Assembly (NCBI GenBank): GCA_002413745.1
Contig: DHXP01000012.1
Span: forward strand, 20,427-84,426
Source: Flavobacterium sp. UBA5153
GTDB lineage: Bacteria; Bacteroidota; Bacteroidia; Flavobacteriales; Flavobacteriaceae
DNA: 64,000 nt
Direction: 5' to 3'
A program made the translations under genes and the position numbers. Position 1 is the first letter of the stretch; each line of letters opens with the position of its first letter. Positions 9,398 to 18,584 of this stretch are shown one piece after another. A model generated the notes under the pieces. The model worked only from the letters and a program-made list of their open reading frames with translations, was not told where the DNA came from and ran no database searches.

Positions 9398-10176
9398 GAA
9401 ATCACAAACTTCCCTTTTTCGCCATCAAAAACGATGTGTTCGTCTTTAAATAAAGTATTGAAGCTTCCTTTTGTAATCAAATTGCAAGGTTGATCCTGAA
9501 CGACATTTTCGGGAGTCATAATAATTATTTCGTCGCTCAATTGTATCGCCAAATCTATGTCGTGAGTAGAAAATAATATACATTTTTGGGTTTCTTCGGT
9601 AAGTTTCTTCAATAATTTAAAAACCGAAACTTTATGCAATAAATCCAAGTGTGTTGTGGGTTCGTCCAAAATAATCAACGGAGTGTCCTGTGCCAAAGCT
9701 CGTGCAATCAAAACTTTTTGTAATTGTCCGTCACTGATTTCGTAATGTTTTTTTGTTGCCAAATGGCCAATTTGCGTGAGTTCCATTGCTTCGTTGACTT
9801 TTGCAAAATCTACTTCGGTTAATTTTCCAATCCAATTGGTATAGGGTTGTCTTCCCAAAGCGATGAGTTCAAAAACGGTCAAGTTGCTTGGGGGCAATTT
9901 TTCGGTAAGGACTACACTTAGATTTTTTGCCAAGGTTAGCGCCTCTAATTTGTGAATGTCTTTTCCGTTAAGCAAAACGGTTCCCGAAATGGGTTTTTGG
10001 ATTCCAGTTATTGTTCTTAAAAGAGTTGATTTTCCAATCCCATTGGCACCAATTAAGGTAATTAATTTTCCTTCCTTTAAATTTAAGTTTAGATTTTCGG
10101 CAATGGTATATGTTGAGCTTTTGGTTTTATAACCAATGCTTAAATTTGAAGTGGAAAGGATGTTATTATGGCTCAT
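9394..10176 (-). CDS. ABC transporter ATP-binding protein, BtuD/FecE-like
   Basis: Cytoplasmic ATPase of a type II ABC importer, 260 residues. Walker A is GANGIGKST (about 43-51), the signature is ISDGQLQKVLIARAL, Walker B is LIILDEP, and the switch histidine is in FSTHD. With the FecCD-type permease and lipoprotein binding protein on the same strand it forms one importer. The cobalamin riboswitch and receptor nearby point to corrinoids rather than iron-siderophore, though the sequence of the ATPase alone cannot decide. Confidence 0.88.
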   Translation of the reverse strand: MSHNNILSTSNLSIGYKTKSSTYTIAENLNLNLKEGKLITLIGANGIGKSTLLRTITGIQKPISGTVLLNGKDIHKLEALTLAKNLSVVLTEKLPPSNLTVFELIALGRQPYTNWIGKLTEVDFAKVNEAMELTQIGHLATKKHYEISDGQLQKVLIARALAQDTPLIILDEPTTHLDLLHKVSVFKLLKKLTEETQKCILFSTHDIDLAIQLSDEIIIMTPENVVQDQPCNLITKGSFNTLFKDEHIVFDGEKGKFVIS

Positions 10177-10273
10177 TTTTATTTAGATTTTTTTAAACAC
10201 ATAGAAACATAGTTTTTTGGATTCTATAAAAGAGTTTATAGTTGAAACTTTGTTTCAAACATAGCGAAATAGT

Positions 10274-10687
10274 TTACTTTTCGGGTAAATTTTTAAAATA
10301 TTCGTTTACAAAAGTTTTCTGCCCTTCTTTGAAAATATTGAAACAATTAAAATTAATTAAAATGCCTTTTGGAGCTTTTAAAAGTTTCATATAGGTCAGA
10401 AGCTGAGCTTCAAATATAGGATTTGGTTGTATTACTGATTTTAATTCTACAACTAAACAATTTTCAATCAATAAGTCACATTTAAAATCTATTTTTAGTT
10501 CTTTGGTTTTATAAATTAGAGGAACTTTCATCTCCGTGGAGAAATTTATTTTTCTCTGGGATAATTCTTCTTTTATGCACTGATGATAAACACTTTCGAG
10601 CAAACCTCTCCCCATTATTTTATGCACTTCTATGGCAGAACCAATAACTTCATAAGTTAAATCGTCTAAATATTTTTGTGTTATCAT
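10274..10687 (-). CDS. GxxExxY family protein
   Basis: A 137-residue member of the GxxExxY family (the GRGLLESVYHQ motif at about residues 27-37). KSVIQPNPIFEAQLLTYMKLL and GILINFNC resemble a PD-(D/E)XK nuclease-like fold. Function is unknown; the family often accompanies sugar-nucleotide or mobile genes. It lies between the permease and the ATPase of the corrinoid importer with gaps of 97 and 135 bp, so it looks like an insertion into that operon. Confidence 0.85.
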   Translation of the reverse strand: MITQKYLDDLTYEVIGSAIEVHKIMGRGLLESVYHQCIKEELSQRKINFSTEMKVPLIYKTKELKIDFKCDLLIENCLVVELKSVIQPNPIFEAQLLTYMKLLKAPKGILINFNCFNIFKEGQKTFVNEYFKNLPEK

Positions 10688-10822
10688 ATTTCGATTTTTT
10701 TTATTTAATAAGACATAATTATAGTTTTTAATTTTATACTATGAAAAATCGGAGATTTTGTTTCTATCATCATCTCTCAAAAAACTAGAAAAACTATGTT
10801 TCTATGCGTTTAAAAAAAAACA

Positions 10823-11854
10823 TTATGTAATCATTTTACGTTTTCTAATCAATAACCAAATCACGATTGGCGCTCCAAAAATAGAAGTCACGGCATTAAT
10901 TGGCAACGTAATATCACTTCCCGGAAGTTGAGAAATACTGTCACATATAAGCATAATAATCGCTCCAAGAAGCAGCGTGCTCCAAAACAAAATTTTGTGA
11001 TTGCTGGTTTGAAAAACTAACTTGGCAATGTGTGGAACGGCCAATCCGATGAAAGCAATTGGGCCGGCATAAGCGGTGATGCTTCCTGCCAAAATACTGG
11101 TGCCCAAAATAATAATCAATCGAGTCTTTTCATAATTCATTCCCAAACTTCGGGCATAGTTTTCGCCCAAAAGCAAGGCGTTCAAAGGTTTAATGCTCAA
11201 AAGGCTTAAAAGCAAACCAATTGCCACGCAAATTGACAAAATTACGATGGACGACCACGATAAATTGCCGAGGTTTCCCAATGACCAAAAGGTGAATTTT
11301 TGCAATTGTTCGGCCGTGCTAAAATAAGTGAGCGTTCCCACGATGGCACTGGTTAAACTCCCAAACATTAACCCGACAATCAATATTGCCATCGTGTCAC
11401 GTAAGCGGTGTGAAACGGCTAAAACTGCCATTAAAACCAAGAAACTGCCCAAACTGGAAGCCAAAACAATTCCGTAAGAAGAAAGCAAAACCGAAGATAA
11501 ACCGACAGGCAATAAAGTAGCTCCCAAAATAACCATTGCCACCCCTAAACTGGCACCGGAACTTAATCCCAATACATAAGGTCCCGCCAATGGATTTCTG
11601 AACAAGGTTTGCATTAATAATCCGCTGATGGATAATCCCATTCCAACGAGAATTGCTGCGATGGCTTTGGGTAATCGATAATTTATGATGATGTATTGCC
11701 AAGTTTCCTTGCTGGAATTTCCTCCTGTCAGGCTATTGAATACGTCTTTTATAGGAATGGAAACCGAGCCCAAGCTGATGTTGATTAAAAACAAGAACAC
11801 GACTCCGATGATTAGGAAGGTAAAAAGAAAAGTATTTCGGTTGGTTTTGGTCAA
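10823..11854 (-). CDS. FecCD-family ABC permease, BtuC-like
   Basis: Integral membrane permease of a cobalamin/iron-siderophore type importer, 343 residues with about ten hydrophobic helices. RLPKAIAAILVGMGLSISG and RNPLAGPYVLGLSSGASLG are family hallmarks, and AGPIAFIGLAVPHIA is the cytoplasmic coupling region. Its start is 1 bp downstream of the stop of the lipoprotein gene, so the two are translationally linked. Confidence 0.9.
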   Translation of the reverse strand: MTKTNRNTFLFTFLIIGVVFLFLINISLGSVSIPIKDVFNSLTGGNSSKETWQYIIINYRLPKAIAAILVGMGLSISGLLMQTLFRNPLAGPYVLGLSSGASLGVAMVILGATLLPVGLSSVLLSSYGIVLASSLGSFLVLMAVLAVSHRLRDTMAILIVGLMFGSLTSAIVGTLTYFSTAEQLQKFTFWSLGNLGNLSWSSIVILSICVAIGLLLSLLSIKPLNALLLGENYARSLGMNYEKTRLIIILGTSILAGSITAYAGPIAFIGLAVPHIAKLVFQTSNHKILFWSTLLLGAIIMLICDSISQLPGSDITLPINAVTSIFGAPIVIWLLIRKRKMIT

Positions 11855-11855
11855 T

Positions 11856-12998
11856 TTATTCTAATTTCTGATAAAAAAAAAGTTTATGGTTAGGCAATAA
11901 TTCGGGATGAAATATTTTGATTAAATCTTTCAAAACCCAGTCCGGTCGAGTTGGAGACCATTCGAAATAGATGATTCCTCCTTTTGCCCCTTTATTTACC
12001 GCATACGAATATACTTTTTTATTTTTAAACGAAGCAAACTGATTGTAATGCGGATTGCTGTCGCTCATTTCTTTCAAGGAAGCAAAATTGCCGGGTGCAA
12101 TCCAGAATTCGGCATTTTTAGCAAGTTCCAACACATTTTCAAAAGGCAAGGGTAAGCTGCCGGTTCCTTTGGTGTTTTTCCATAAATAATCGGACTGTGC
12201 ATCCTTCAAAAATAAGGAAGCCCAACTCTCTCCTTGTGGTACGAACCATTGATTTTGGTACATTGAACCGCAAAGAACAGAGGGTCTTACAGTTGCTTTT
12301 TTGGCCAGAGCCAAAGTGTTGTTGTATGCTGCTTCAATCTCCGAAAAAACCGCATTTGCTTTGGAATCTAATTCGTATAAGGCGCCAAAAAGCTTAATCC
12401 ATTCGGCTTTTCCAAGGGGTGATTGTTCATTCCAATCGCCGTCGAACATCACTTTTAGACCGCTTTTTTGCAGGTTATCCAAAATAGGATTACTATTATT
12501 TAAACCAAAGCCCACAATCACGTCTGGTTTCATATCGATTAAAACTTCGGTATTCAGGCTTTCATTGGTTCCGACTTCCCTAATTTTTCCGGTGTCAATT
12601 AATTCCCGGGTTTTCTCGGAGGAAATATATGCCGTATTTGGGAAACCAATCAGTGTGTTTTCCACTCCCAACAATTCCAGCGAAGGAATATGCGTGGTTG
12701 AAGTGACTACAATCGATTTTATTGGAATTGGAATAACGGTAAACTGCTTTAAGCTGTCGGGAATAATTCCGTTTTTTTCTTTGAGAATATAGGTGAAATT
12801 CTCTTTGGCTTCCGGCCAAGGATTAGTAATTTTAACTATCGAAAAGCCTTTGCGTTTGTAGATTTCCAATCCTTTTGCATACTGAATTGAATTCTCGGAA
12901 GTTGCAATTGTGTTCTTGGAAGTTTTGTTGTTTTGTTTGCATCCAATAAAGGAAATAACAAATAAAAAAAAGAGGAATTTAAAAAAAATGGATTTCAT
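11856..12998 (-). CDS. ABC transporter substrate-binding lipoprotein, BtuF-like
   Basis: Predicted lipoprotein with a hydrophobic N-terminus and lipobox ending at Cys20 (SFIGCKQ). The class III periplasmic-binding fold is seen in TTHIPSLELLGVENTLIGFP (near 100) and in LIDMKPDVIVGFG. In Flavobacteria such proteins deliver corrinoid or siderophore to the BtuC-type permease. It is first in the transcript, directly followed by the permease gene. Confidence 0.85.
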   Translation of the reverse strand: MKSIFFKFLFFLFVISFIGCKQNNKTSKNTIATSENSIQYAKGLEIYKRKGFSIVKITNPWPEAKENFTYILKEKNGIIPDSLKQFTVIPIPIKSIVVTSTTHIPSLELLGVENTLIGFPNTAYISSEKTRELIDTGKIREVGTNESLNTEVLIDMKPDVIVGFGLNNSNPILDNLQKSGLKVMFDGDWNEQSPLGKAEWIKLFGALYELDSKANAVFSEIEAAYNNTLALAKKATVRPSVLCGSMYQNQWFVPQGESWASLFLKDAQSDYLWKNTKGTGSLPLPFENVLELAKNAEFWIAPGNFASLKEMSDSNPHYNQFASFKNKKVYSYAVNKGAKGGIIYFEWSPTRPDWVLKDLIKIFHPELLPNHKLFFYQKLE

Positions 12999-13036
12999 AA
13001 AGTTTTTTTCAAGAAAGGCAAAGAGGCAATTGATTT

Positions 13037-13300
13037 TTAATAATGGCCTTTTAAGGAATAAACTATAATAATTTTTTCTTCTTCGAAAACCCGATATACT
13101 AAACGATGCTCGTTATTTATTCTTCTGCTCCAAAAACCGCTATAATGGTGTTTTAGAGCTTCGGGTTTTCCTATTCCGGAATAGGGAGTTTCTAAAATTA
13201 CTTCTAAAAGTTGGCGGATTTTCTTCAGAATTATTGGGTCATTTGCTTTTTTGAAATGTTTCAAATGTTCGGTTGCTTCTTTAGTAAAATCTATTTCCAT
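13037..13300 (-). CDS. Txe/YoeB family mRNA interferase toxin
   Basis: An 87-residue toxin of the YoeB/Txe group in the RelE superfamily. FWSRRINNEHRLVY (about 56-69) and the C-terminal KGHY end correspond to the family's catalytic Arg, His and Tyr; GKPEALKHH supplies the conserved Glu. Such toxins cleave ribosome-bound mRNA. The start overlaps the antitoxin gene by 10 bp, the usual antitoxin-first arrangement. Confidence 0.9.
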   Translation of the reverse strand: MEIDFTKEATEHLKHFKKANDPIILKKIRQLLEVILETPYSGIGKPEALKHHYSGFWSRRINNEHRLVYRVFEEEKIIIVYSLKGHY

Positions 13301-13503
13301 ATATCATCAAGTTTCATTCTAGTAACTTTTCCGTCTTTCGCATCTTGAATGCTTCGTTCCATAGTGGCAACAAATTCAGGACTATAAGCACTTTCTTCGG
13401 ACTTGGTTTTAAAATTTTCAAACTTGATTTTCAATGCTTCAAGAAAAGCTTTGATCACTTTTTTTTCTTCATTGTTTTTTGGATGGACGATAATTGTTTC
13501 CAT
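13291..13503 (-). CDS. antitoxin of the YoeB-type module
   Basis: A 70-residue protein preceding and overlapping the toxin gene by 10 bp. The N-terminus METIIVHPKNNEEKKVIKAF resembles the DUF2683-type antitoxins found with Txe toxins in Bacteroidota, and the acidic C-terminus (KLDDIWK) would be the toxin-binding part. Antitoxin role is assigned mainly by position. Confidence 0.75.
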   Translation of the reverse strand: METIIVHPKNNEEKKVIKAFLEALKIKFENFKTKSEESAYSPEFVATMERSIQDAKDGKVTRMKLDDIWK

Positions 13504-13564
13504 AATATCATTATTTGATACAAATATATAAATAAAATTCTAATCATTTCAATTCCAAATATTC

Positions 13565-13572
13565 TACATTTG
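13565..13572 (+). promoter_or_regulatory. -7 promoter element for the cobalamin-receptor transcript
   Basis: TACATTTG matches TAnnTTTG exactly. A transcript starting a few bases later (about 13576) would begin right at the 5' edge of the riboswitch, which supports both calls. Confidence 0.55.
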
Positions 13573-13575
13573 CAG

Positions 13576-13890
13576 CCGTATTGAGGTTGCTGTTTTTAAT
13601 TTTAAAACCGCATTAAAAGGGAATCAGGTGAGAGATTGCAGATTATAGATCATAGATTTCGGATTGTAAAAAATCCTGAATTAAAAATCGAAAATCAAAA
13701 ATCAAAAATCCTGGGCTGTACCCGCAACTGTAAGCTATCAAGCTTGTTGTTATCTACAAAACCATTGTTCAAAAATTTAGGAATTAGTGATTTGGGAATT
13801 AGGATTAAAACAATCCTTAATCTAAAATCCTTAATCCTTAATCAGGAATGAGAAGGTAAACAACAAGACGCAAGCCAGGAGACCTGCCTG
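13576..13890 (+). ncRNA. cobalamin riboswitch
   Basis: Conserved blocks of the AdoCbl/cobalamin aptamer are in order: AAAAGGGAATCAGGTGAGA (about 13615-13633), ATCCTGGGCTG then CCCGCAACTGTAAGC (about 13706-13735), and the B12 box GCCAGGAGACCTGCC (13874-13888). It precedes the TonB-dependent receptor gene, the usual position for coenzyme-B12 repression of uptake. Two peripheral regions are long and AT-rich: about 13634-13705, and 13736-13870, where CTTGTTGTT pairs with AACAACAAG. The total of about 315 nt therefore exceeds the common 200 nt. A weak ATGGG/CCCAT hairpin with a following T-run at 13931-13962 could be the expression platform. Confidence 0.9.
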
Positions 13891-13985
13891 TTACATTGAG
13901 TATCAAACTTTCGGGAAAAAAGGTTTGGGTATGGGTAAATTCTATGCTTTTCTCCCATTTTTATCATTAAAAATGTTTTATTAAA

Positions 13986-15989
13986 ATGAACAACAAAATC
14001 GTTCGTATTGGTGCGTTATGCGTGCTAATGACTACTTGTGCTTTTGCACAACAAAAAGATTCCTTAATTACAAAAAATGAGAAGAAATTTGATTTCGTTG
14101 ATAAAGCGATTGGAATTCCTATCAAAGATCTTGATGAAGTAGTAATTTCTGATTCCAAATTTGCTTTGGCCAAAGAAAAATCAGGGAAAGTAATTACAAA
14201 AATCACTTCCGAAGACTTAAAAAATAATGCGGGACAAAGCATTGCAACCATTCTTAATTCGGTTGCGGGGGTAGAAATTAACGGAAACCAGAGCGCTGCC
14301 GGGAAAAATTTGGGCTACTACATTCGTGGCGGAAAAAACAAGCAAGTGCTTATCCTTATTGATGGAATTCCTGTTACTGACGCCTCGGGAATTAGTTTTG
14401 AATATGATTTGCGTTTGCTTCCTGCGGATCAAGTCGAAAGTATTGAGATTATGAAAGGTGCCGCCAGTACTTTATATGGTTCCGGTGCTGCAACCGGTGT
14501 AATCAATATTACTTTGAAAAAATCGGGTAAAAAAGCCATTCAAGGAAATGCTTACATTAATGCTGGAACCAACAATACTGCTTTCACTTCAAAGACAGGT
14601 CTTCAGGATTTCAACCAAGGATTTTCGGTAAATGGAAACGTAAAAAAAGTCAACTATTTTGCTTCGTTGAATAGCACGGAAACGAACGGAATGTCGCAAA
14701 TTGCACCGCCAAATGCAAACGTTAGTTATGAATCAGACCGTTTTTCAAGGATAAATTATTTGGCAAAATTAGGGTATAAAGCCACCGATAAATTGGCATT
14801 GGACTTCTTTGGAAATTTTGATAAAATCAACAATGATTATGATGCTGGTTTCGACAATACGGGTTCTAATGACACCAATTTGAATTATTCGAAATCGGAA
14901 CAATTTCGATTTGGTTTTACTCCAAAATACAAATACACTAAAGGGGAATTTGTAATGAATTCAAGTTTTAATAAAATTGTGCGTTCGTATCATGATTTTA
15001 ACAGCTATTCCAAAACGGTTGGTTTTTCGCAATACGAGTCAAGAAGCGTAAATGTTGATGCCTATAACAAATATGAAGTTGCTAAATCATTGTTTTTGGT
15101 AACAGGAACACAATACCAGTTTTTTGACATGAACAGCGGAACGCCTTATGGAAATATCGCTAAAGAAAATGCCAAATTCAATATGATTGATCCCTATATA
15201 ACAGGAGTTTTTACGTCAGATTTTGGTTTGAATGTCAATGCCGGAGCGCGTTTAAACATTCATAGCGAATACGGAAATCAACTGGTTTATAACCTGAATC
15301 CTTCTTATGATTTCAAATCCATCCCATTAAAGATTTTAGCTTCTTACAGCACTGCTTTTGTGACTCCCAGTTTGTATCAATTGTATTCTGAATATGGAAA
15401 CAAGTCTTTAACCCCAGAAAAAAACAGTACCATCGAAGGAGGTTTTGAAACACAACTTTTGGATAAAAAATTCCGATTGAATGTGGTAGGATTTTACCGT
15501 GAGCAAAATAATTTTATTGGGTTTTACTACAATCCAGTAACTTATAAAGGGAATTATACCAACATCGACGGAACCAATAAAGCCAAAGGAATTGAAATGG
15601 AAATCGCTTTTGCTTTAAGCGAAAAAATCAAATGGAATTCCAATTATACATATACGCAAGTGGATGAAGCCTTGAACCGGTTGATTCCAAAGCACAAAGT
15701 GAATTCGTCTTTGGATTTCCAAATTAATAAAAGAGCTTTTTTTAACGTGAATTATCAATATGTCGATAGCAGAAAAGACGCTTTTTTTGATGGCAATTCT
15801 TATAAAACGCAAAATGTCGTTTTGGGTTCTTACCAATTGGTAAATGCTTCCATTCGATATGAATTGGTAAAAAACAGATTGTCCATTTTTGGTGCGGCAA
15901 CAAATATTTTGAATGCCAATTTCGTTGAAAATGTGGGTTATAGTACGCTTGGAAGAAACTTCAAATTGGGATTGAATATCAATTTATAA
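13986..15989 (+). CDS. TonB-dependent receptor, BtuB-like
   Basis: Outer-membrane TonB-dependent receptor of 667 residues. It has a signal peptide (cleavage after CAFAQ), a TonB-box-like LDEVVISDSKF (about 43-53) and a plug domain with GKNLGYYIRGGKNKQVLILID and GAASTLYGSGAATGVINI. A 22-strand type barrel follows to the C-terminus. The cobalamin riboswitch directly upstream identifies corrinoid as the likely substrate. It lies divergently from the BtuFCD-like genes, so the region forms a complete uptake route from the surface to the cytoplasm. Confidence 0.9.
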   Translation: MNNKIVRIGALCVLMTTCAFAQQKDSLITKNEKKFDFVDKAIGIPIKDLDEVVISDSKFALAKEKSGKVITKITSEDLKNNAGQSIATILNSVAGVEINGNQSAAGKNLGYYIRGGKNKQVLILIDGIPVTDASGISFEYDLRLLPADQVESIEIMKGAASTLYGSGAATGVINITLKKSGKKAIQGNAYINAGTNNTAFTSKTGLQDFNQGFSVNGNVKKVNYFASLNSTETNGMSQIAPPNANVSYESDRFSRINYLAKLGYKATDKLALDFFGNFDKINNDYDAGFDNTGSNDTNLNYSKSEQFRFGFTPKYKYTKGEFVMNSSFNKIVRSYHDFNSYSKTVGFSQYESRSVNVDAYNKYEVAKSLFLVTGTQYQFFDMNSGTPYGNIAKENAKFNMIDPYITGVFTSDFGLNVNAGARLNIHSEYGNQLVYNLNPSYDFKSIPLKILASYSTAFVTPSLYQLYSEYGNKSLTPEKNSTIEGGFETQLLDKKFRLNVVGFYREQNNFIGFYYNPVTYKGNYTNIDGTNKAKGIEMEIAFALSEKIKWNSNYTYTQVDEALNRLIPKHKVNSSLDFQINKRAFFNVNYQYVDSRKDAFFDGNSYKTQNVVLGSYQLVNASIRYELVKNRLSIFGAATNILNANFVENVGYSTLGRNFKLGLNINL

Positions 15990-16010
15990 TTAACAAATTT
16001 GGGTTAAACA

Positions 16011-16042
16011 AAATGAGGCTTTCAGTGATGAAAGCCTCATTT
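16011..16042. terminator. bidirectional Rho-independent terminator
   Basis: A perfect 14-bp stem (AAATGAGGCTTTCA and its complement around GTGA) with A and T runs on either side, placed between two convergent genes. It can serve the receptor gene and the protease gene alike. Confidence 0.85.
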
Positions 16043-16055
16043 TTTTTTACTTTTT

Positions 16056-17507
16056 CTATTCCAAAGCTTTCAATAAACCTTCGGGAGCTTTTTCAAGATA
16101 CATTTGGTTTTGTATGCCATTTGCTGATTTTGAATCTTTAAAATAGTCAAAATCTATTCCAGGAATTGGTTGTGCCATTTTTCCTGTTCCAGTAATTTTG
16201 GCAATGGCAGTGCTTAGAAATGGTTCCGTTGTGCTACCAAGGACATCTAGATTTCCTAGGTTTTCTTTCATTTGATACGTTGGAACCAATCCACTAGAAT
16301 AATCTCCAAAACCAGCGGAATTAGCGATTTTCAAAACAAGCGGTTGCATCGCATAACGGTGGTTTGGGTTTCGGTTTGTGGCACTAAAATCAGGAGAATC
16401 ATATAAAGTCACGGAACCAACATTTTTTCCAACGGTTACATCTCCTATTTGAACAACATCAATATACGGTTTCAATCCGTTGATTACCAACTCACTTGCC
16501 GAGGCCGTGCTTTTTGAAGTCAGAATGTAAATCTTGGTTAAATTTAAACTGTTGATGGGAGTAGTTCCTATTTTATCGGTAAATAAAGTATTTAAAGCAG
16601 CGGGATTGTTGGTCTCGAAATAGGACTCGATTTTGGCGTTCCATTGCTGTTTTGCAAATATTTGCGCCGTAAATTGACCTGTTATCATACTTGCCAATCG
16701 GCTTGCGGTAAGGATGGAACCGCCTCCATTGTATCGCAGATCAAGAACCAAATCGGTAATTCCTTGTGATTTAAATGTACCAAAAGCATCGTTTAAATTG
16801 GTATCGTATGTGGCATAAAAACCATTGTACATTAAATAGCCAATTTTATGAGAACCAGAATTGATTACCGTATTTGTCAAAATGGGATTTTCGTCCAATA
16901 CCGTTTTTGTCAACGCCACTGATTTTCCGTTGGCTGTAATTGCTCCGGCATTATAATCGGCAAGATTCAAGGTGTAGTCGTTATTCGAACCGAACAACAA
17001 TCCTTGGTAATTGCTCACGGTAAGTTGGGTTCCGTTTACGCCATAAAAAATGTCGCCACGTTTGATATTTTTTGTAGCCGCATCTGAACCTGGAACAATA
17101 TAGCGAACATAACCAAAAATATCTGTCGTGCTTCCGGATTTATAAACCAACCCAAATTCAACTCCATTGTTATTCGTCGTTCCCTGAAGCTGACCTTCCA
17201 ACACTAAATAATCGCTCACGATCCAGCTGAATCTATCAATGGTTTTGTCTACTCTCAAGGCATTAAATAAATCTTCGGGAACAGGATATCCAGATAAAAA
17301 AGAGTTTAGATCCGTTTGATTGGCAAATCGGGTATCAGATAAATTAGGCACGTCGGCTTGCCATAGGTAATATAGGTTTAGGCCTTTCCAAATAAAGTTT
17401 TGAACTTCAAGATTAGATGGTGCCGCAACATCGTCATTGTCTTGGCAACTTTGGAAAGTAAAAACAGCTAAAAAGAATAGAATCGTAATTTTAAATTTTG
17501 TTTTCAT
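16056..17507 (-). CDS. S41 family peptidase (C-terminal processing protease-like)
   Basis: A 483-residue lipoprotein (lipobox ending in SCQD, Cys21). A PDZ-like domain (about 130-190, with RGDIFYGVNGTQL) is followed by the S41 tail-specific protease domain with DLRYNGGGSILTASRLASM. The region ILTSKSTASASELVINGLKPY contains the catalytic serine (S in SASE), and GKNVGS holds the lysine-type motif. It probably acts at the periplasmic side of the envelope. Such putative carboxyl-terminal proteases are common in Flavobacteria; the substrates are unknown. Confidence 0.87.
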   Translation of the reverse strand: MKTKFKITILFFLAVFTFQSCQDNDDVAAPSNLEVQNFIWKGLNLYYLWQADVPNLSDTRFANQTDLNSFLSGYPVPEDLFNALRVDKTIDRFSWIVSDYLVLEGQLQGTTNNNGVEFGLVYKSGSTTDIFGYVRYIVPGSDAATKNIKRGDIFYGVNGTQLTVSNYQGLLFGSNNDYTLNLADYNAGAITANGKSVALTKTVLDENPILTNTVINSGSHKIGYLMYNGFYATYDTNLNDAFGTFKSQGITDLVLDLRYNGGGSILTASRLASMITGQFTAQIFAKQQWNAKIESYFETNNPAALNTLFTDKIGTTPINSLNLTKIYILTSKSTASASELVINGLKPYIDVVQIGDVTVGKNVGSVTLYDSPDFSATNRNPNHRYAMQPLVLKIANSAGFGDYSSGLVPTYQMKENLGNLDVLGSTTEPFLSTAIAKITGTGKMAQPIPGIDFDYFKDSKSANGIQNQMYLEKAPEGLLKALE

Positions 17508-17626
17508 ATTTGGGGATTGATTTAAGGCTAACGCAAAAATACCAACTTTAGTTTTATTTTATAAACTTTGCAACAAAAATAAGTTAGTTTCGTCTTGAAT
17601 GTATAATCGGATTAATAAATGCTTTT

Positions 17627-18136
17627 ATGAACCGATACGAGTTTGTGAATTTAATTGCTCCTTTCAAGGATAAAGTCTTTCGACTGGCAAAGCGATTGCT
17701 CATAAGCACGGAGGAAGCTGAAGATGCTACCCAGGAAGTTTTGGTGAAATTATGGAGTAGAAACTCGAGTTTGGATAATTACAATAATGTTGAAGCTTTT
17801 GCGATGACCATGACCAAGAATTATTGTTTGGATCAATTGAAGTCCAAAAGAACAGGAAATCTTCAAATTGTTCACGATAATTTTATTGGTAAAGAACCAA
17901 GTTTGGACAAAAAAATTGAAGATATTGACAATTTGAATTGGGTTGAAAAAATAATTGACCAATTGCCGGAACAACAGCGGTTAATTATTCAATTGAGAGA
18001 TATCGAACAATATGAATTTGCAGAAATTGCGAAAATAATGGAGATGAACGAAACCGCCATTCGTGTGGCACTTTCGAGAGCAAGGAAAACGGTTAGGGAA
18101 TTTATGATAAAAACACACAGCCATGGAATTAGATAA
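17627..18136 (+). CDS. ECF-type RNA polymerase sigma factor
   Basis: Sigma-70 family protein of 169 residues with region 2 (about 10-75, EEAEDATQEVLVKLW) and region 4 (about 105-155, LPEQQRLIIQLRDIEQYEFAEIA). The last residues overlap the next gene by 14 bp, so sigma factor and the downstream membrane protein are translationally coupled, the usual sign of a sigma/anti-sigma pair. Its regulon cannot be deduced. Confidence 0.9.
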   Translation: MNRYEFVNLIAPFKDKVFRLAKRLLISTEEAEDATQEVLVKLWSRNSSLDNYNNVEAFAMTMTKNYCLDQLKSKRTGNLQIVHDNFIGKEPSLDKKIEDIDNLNWVEKIIDQLPEQQRLIIQLRDIEQYEFAEIAKIMEMNETAIRVALSRARKTVREFMIKTHSHGIR

Positions 18137-18572
18137 AATAGAAACACTAATAGAAAAATACTTTCGAGGAGAAACCAGTATTTTCGAAGAAAATGAGTTG
18201 CGAAATTACTTTTCTTCATCGAATGTTTTACCTCATTTGGAACAATACAAACCTATTTTTGCTTACTTTTCGCTGGTGAAAGAGCAAAAGTTTGGGCAAG
18301 AAATTCAACTGCACCCCAAAAAACGAAATGTGACGTGGTTGTCCATTGCGGCTTCGATTGTTGTTTTGTTGGGAATTGGAACAGCTATTTATGTTAACTA
18401 TTATAAAGCAAATCAGCATCAGGATTTAGGAACGTATGACAATCCTGAGATTGCTTTCAGGGAAACGCAAAAAGCATTATCATTGTTGTCTAACCATATA
18501 AACTTTGGCATAGAAAGTGTACAGTATATCCAAGAATATCAGAATTCAAAAGAATTAATTTTTAAACAATAA
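18123..18572 (+). CDS. membrane protein, putative anti-sigma factor
   Basis: A 149-residue protein with a cytoplasmic N-terminal helix region (MELDKIETLIEKYFRGET) and one membrane helix near residues 77-95 (WLSIAASIVVLLGIGTAIY). A short extracytoplasmic tail completes it. The overlap with the sigma gene and the topology suggest an anti-sigma role, which is inference from context. No zinc-binding HxxxCxxC motif is seen. Confidence 0.65.
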   Translation: MELDKIETLIEKYFRGETSIFEENELRNYFSSSNVLPHLEQYKPIFAYFSLVKEQKFGQEIQLHPKKRNVTWLSIAASIVVLLGIGTAIYVNYYKANQHQDLGTYDNPEIAFRETQKALSLLSNHINFGIESVQYIQEYQNSKELIFKQ

Positions 18573-18584
18573 TAAATAGAACAA

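Noticed and set aside
13931-13962. Definite transcription terminator as riboswitch expression platform
   Set aside because: The stem is only 5 bp with an 18-nt loop; translational control is equally possible, so it was mentioned only within the riboswitch entry.
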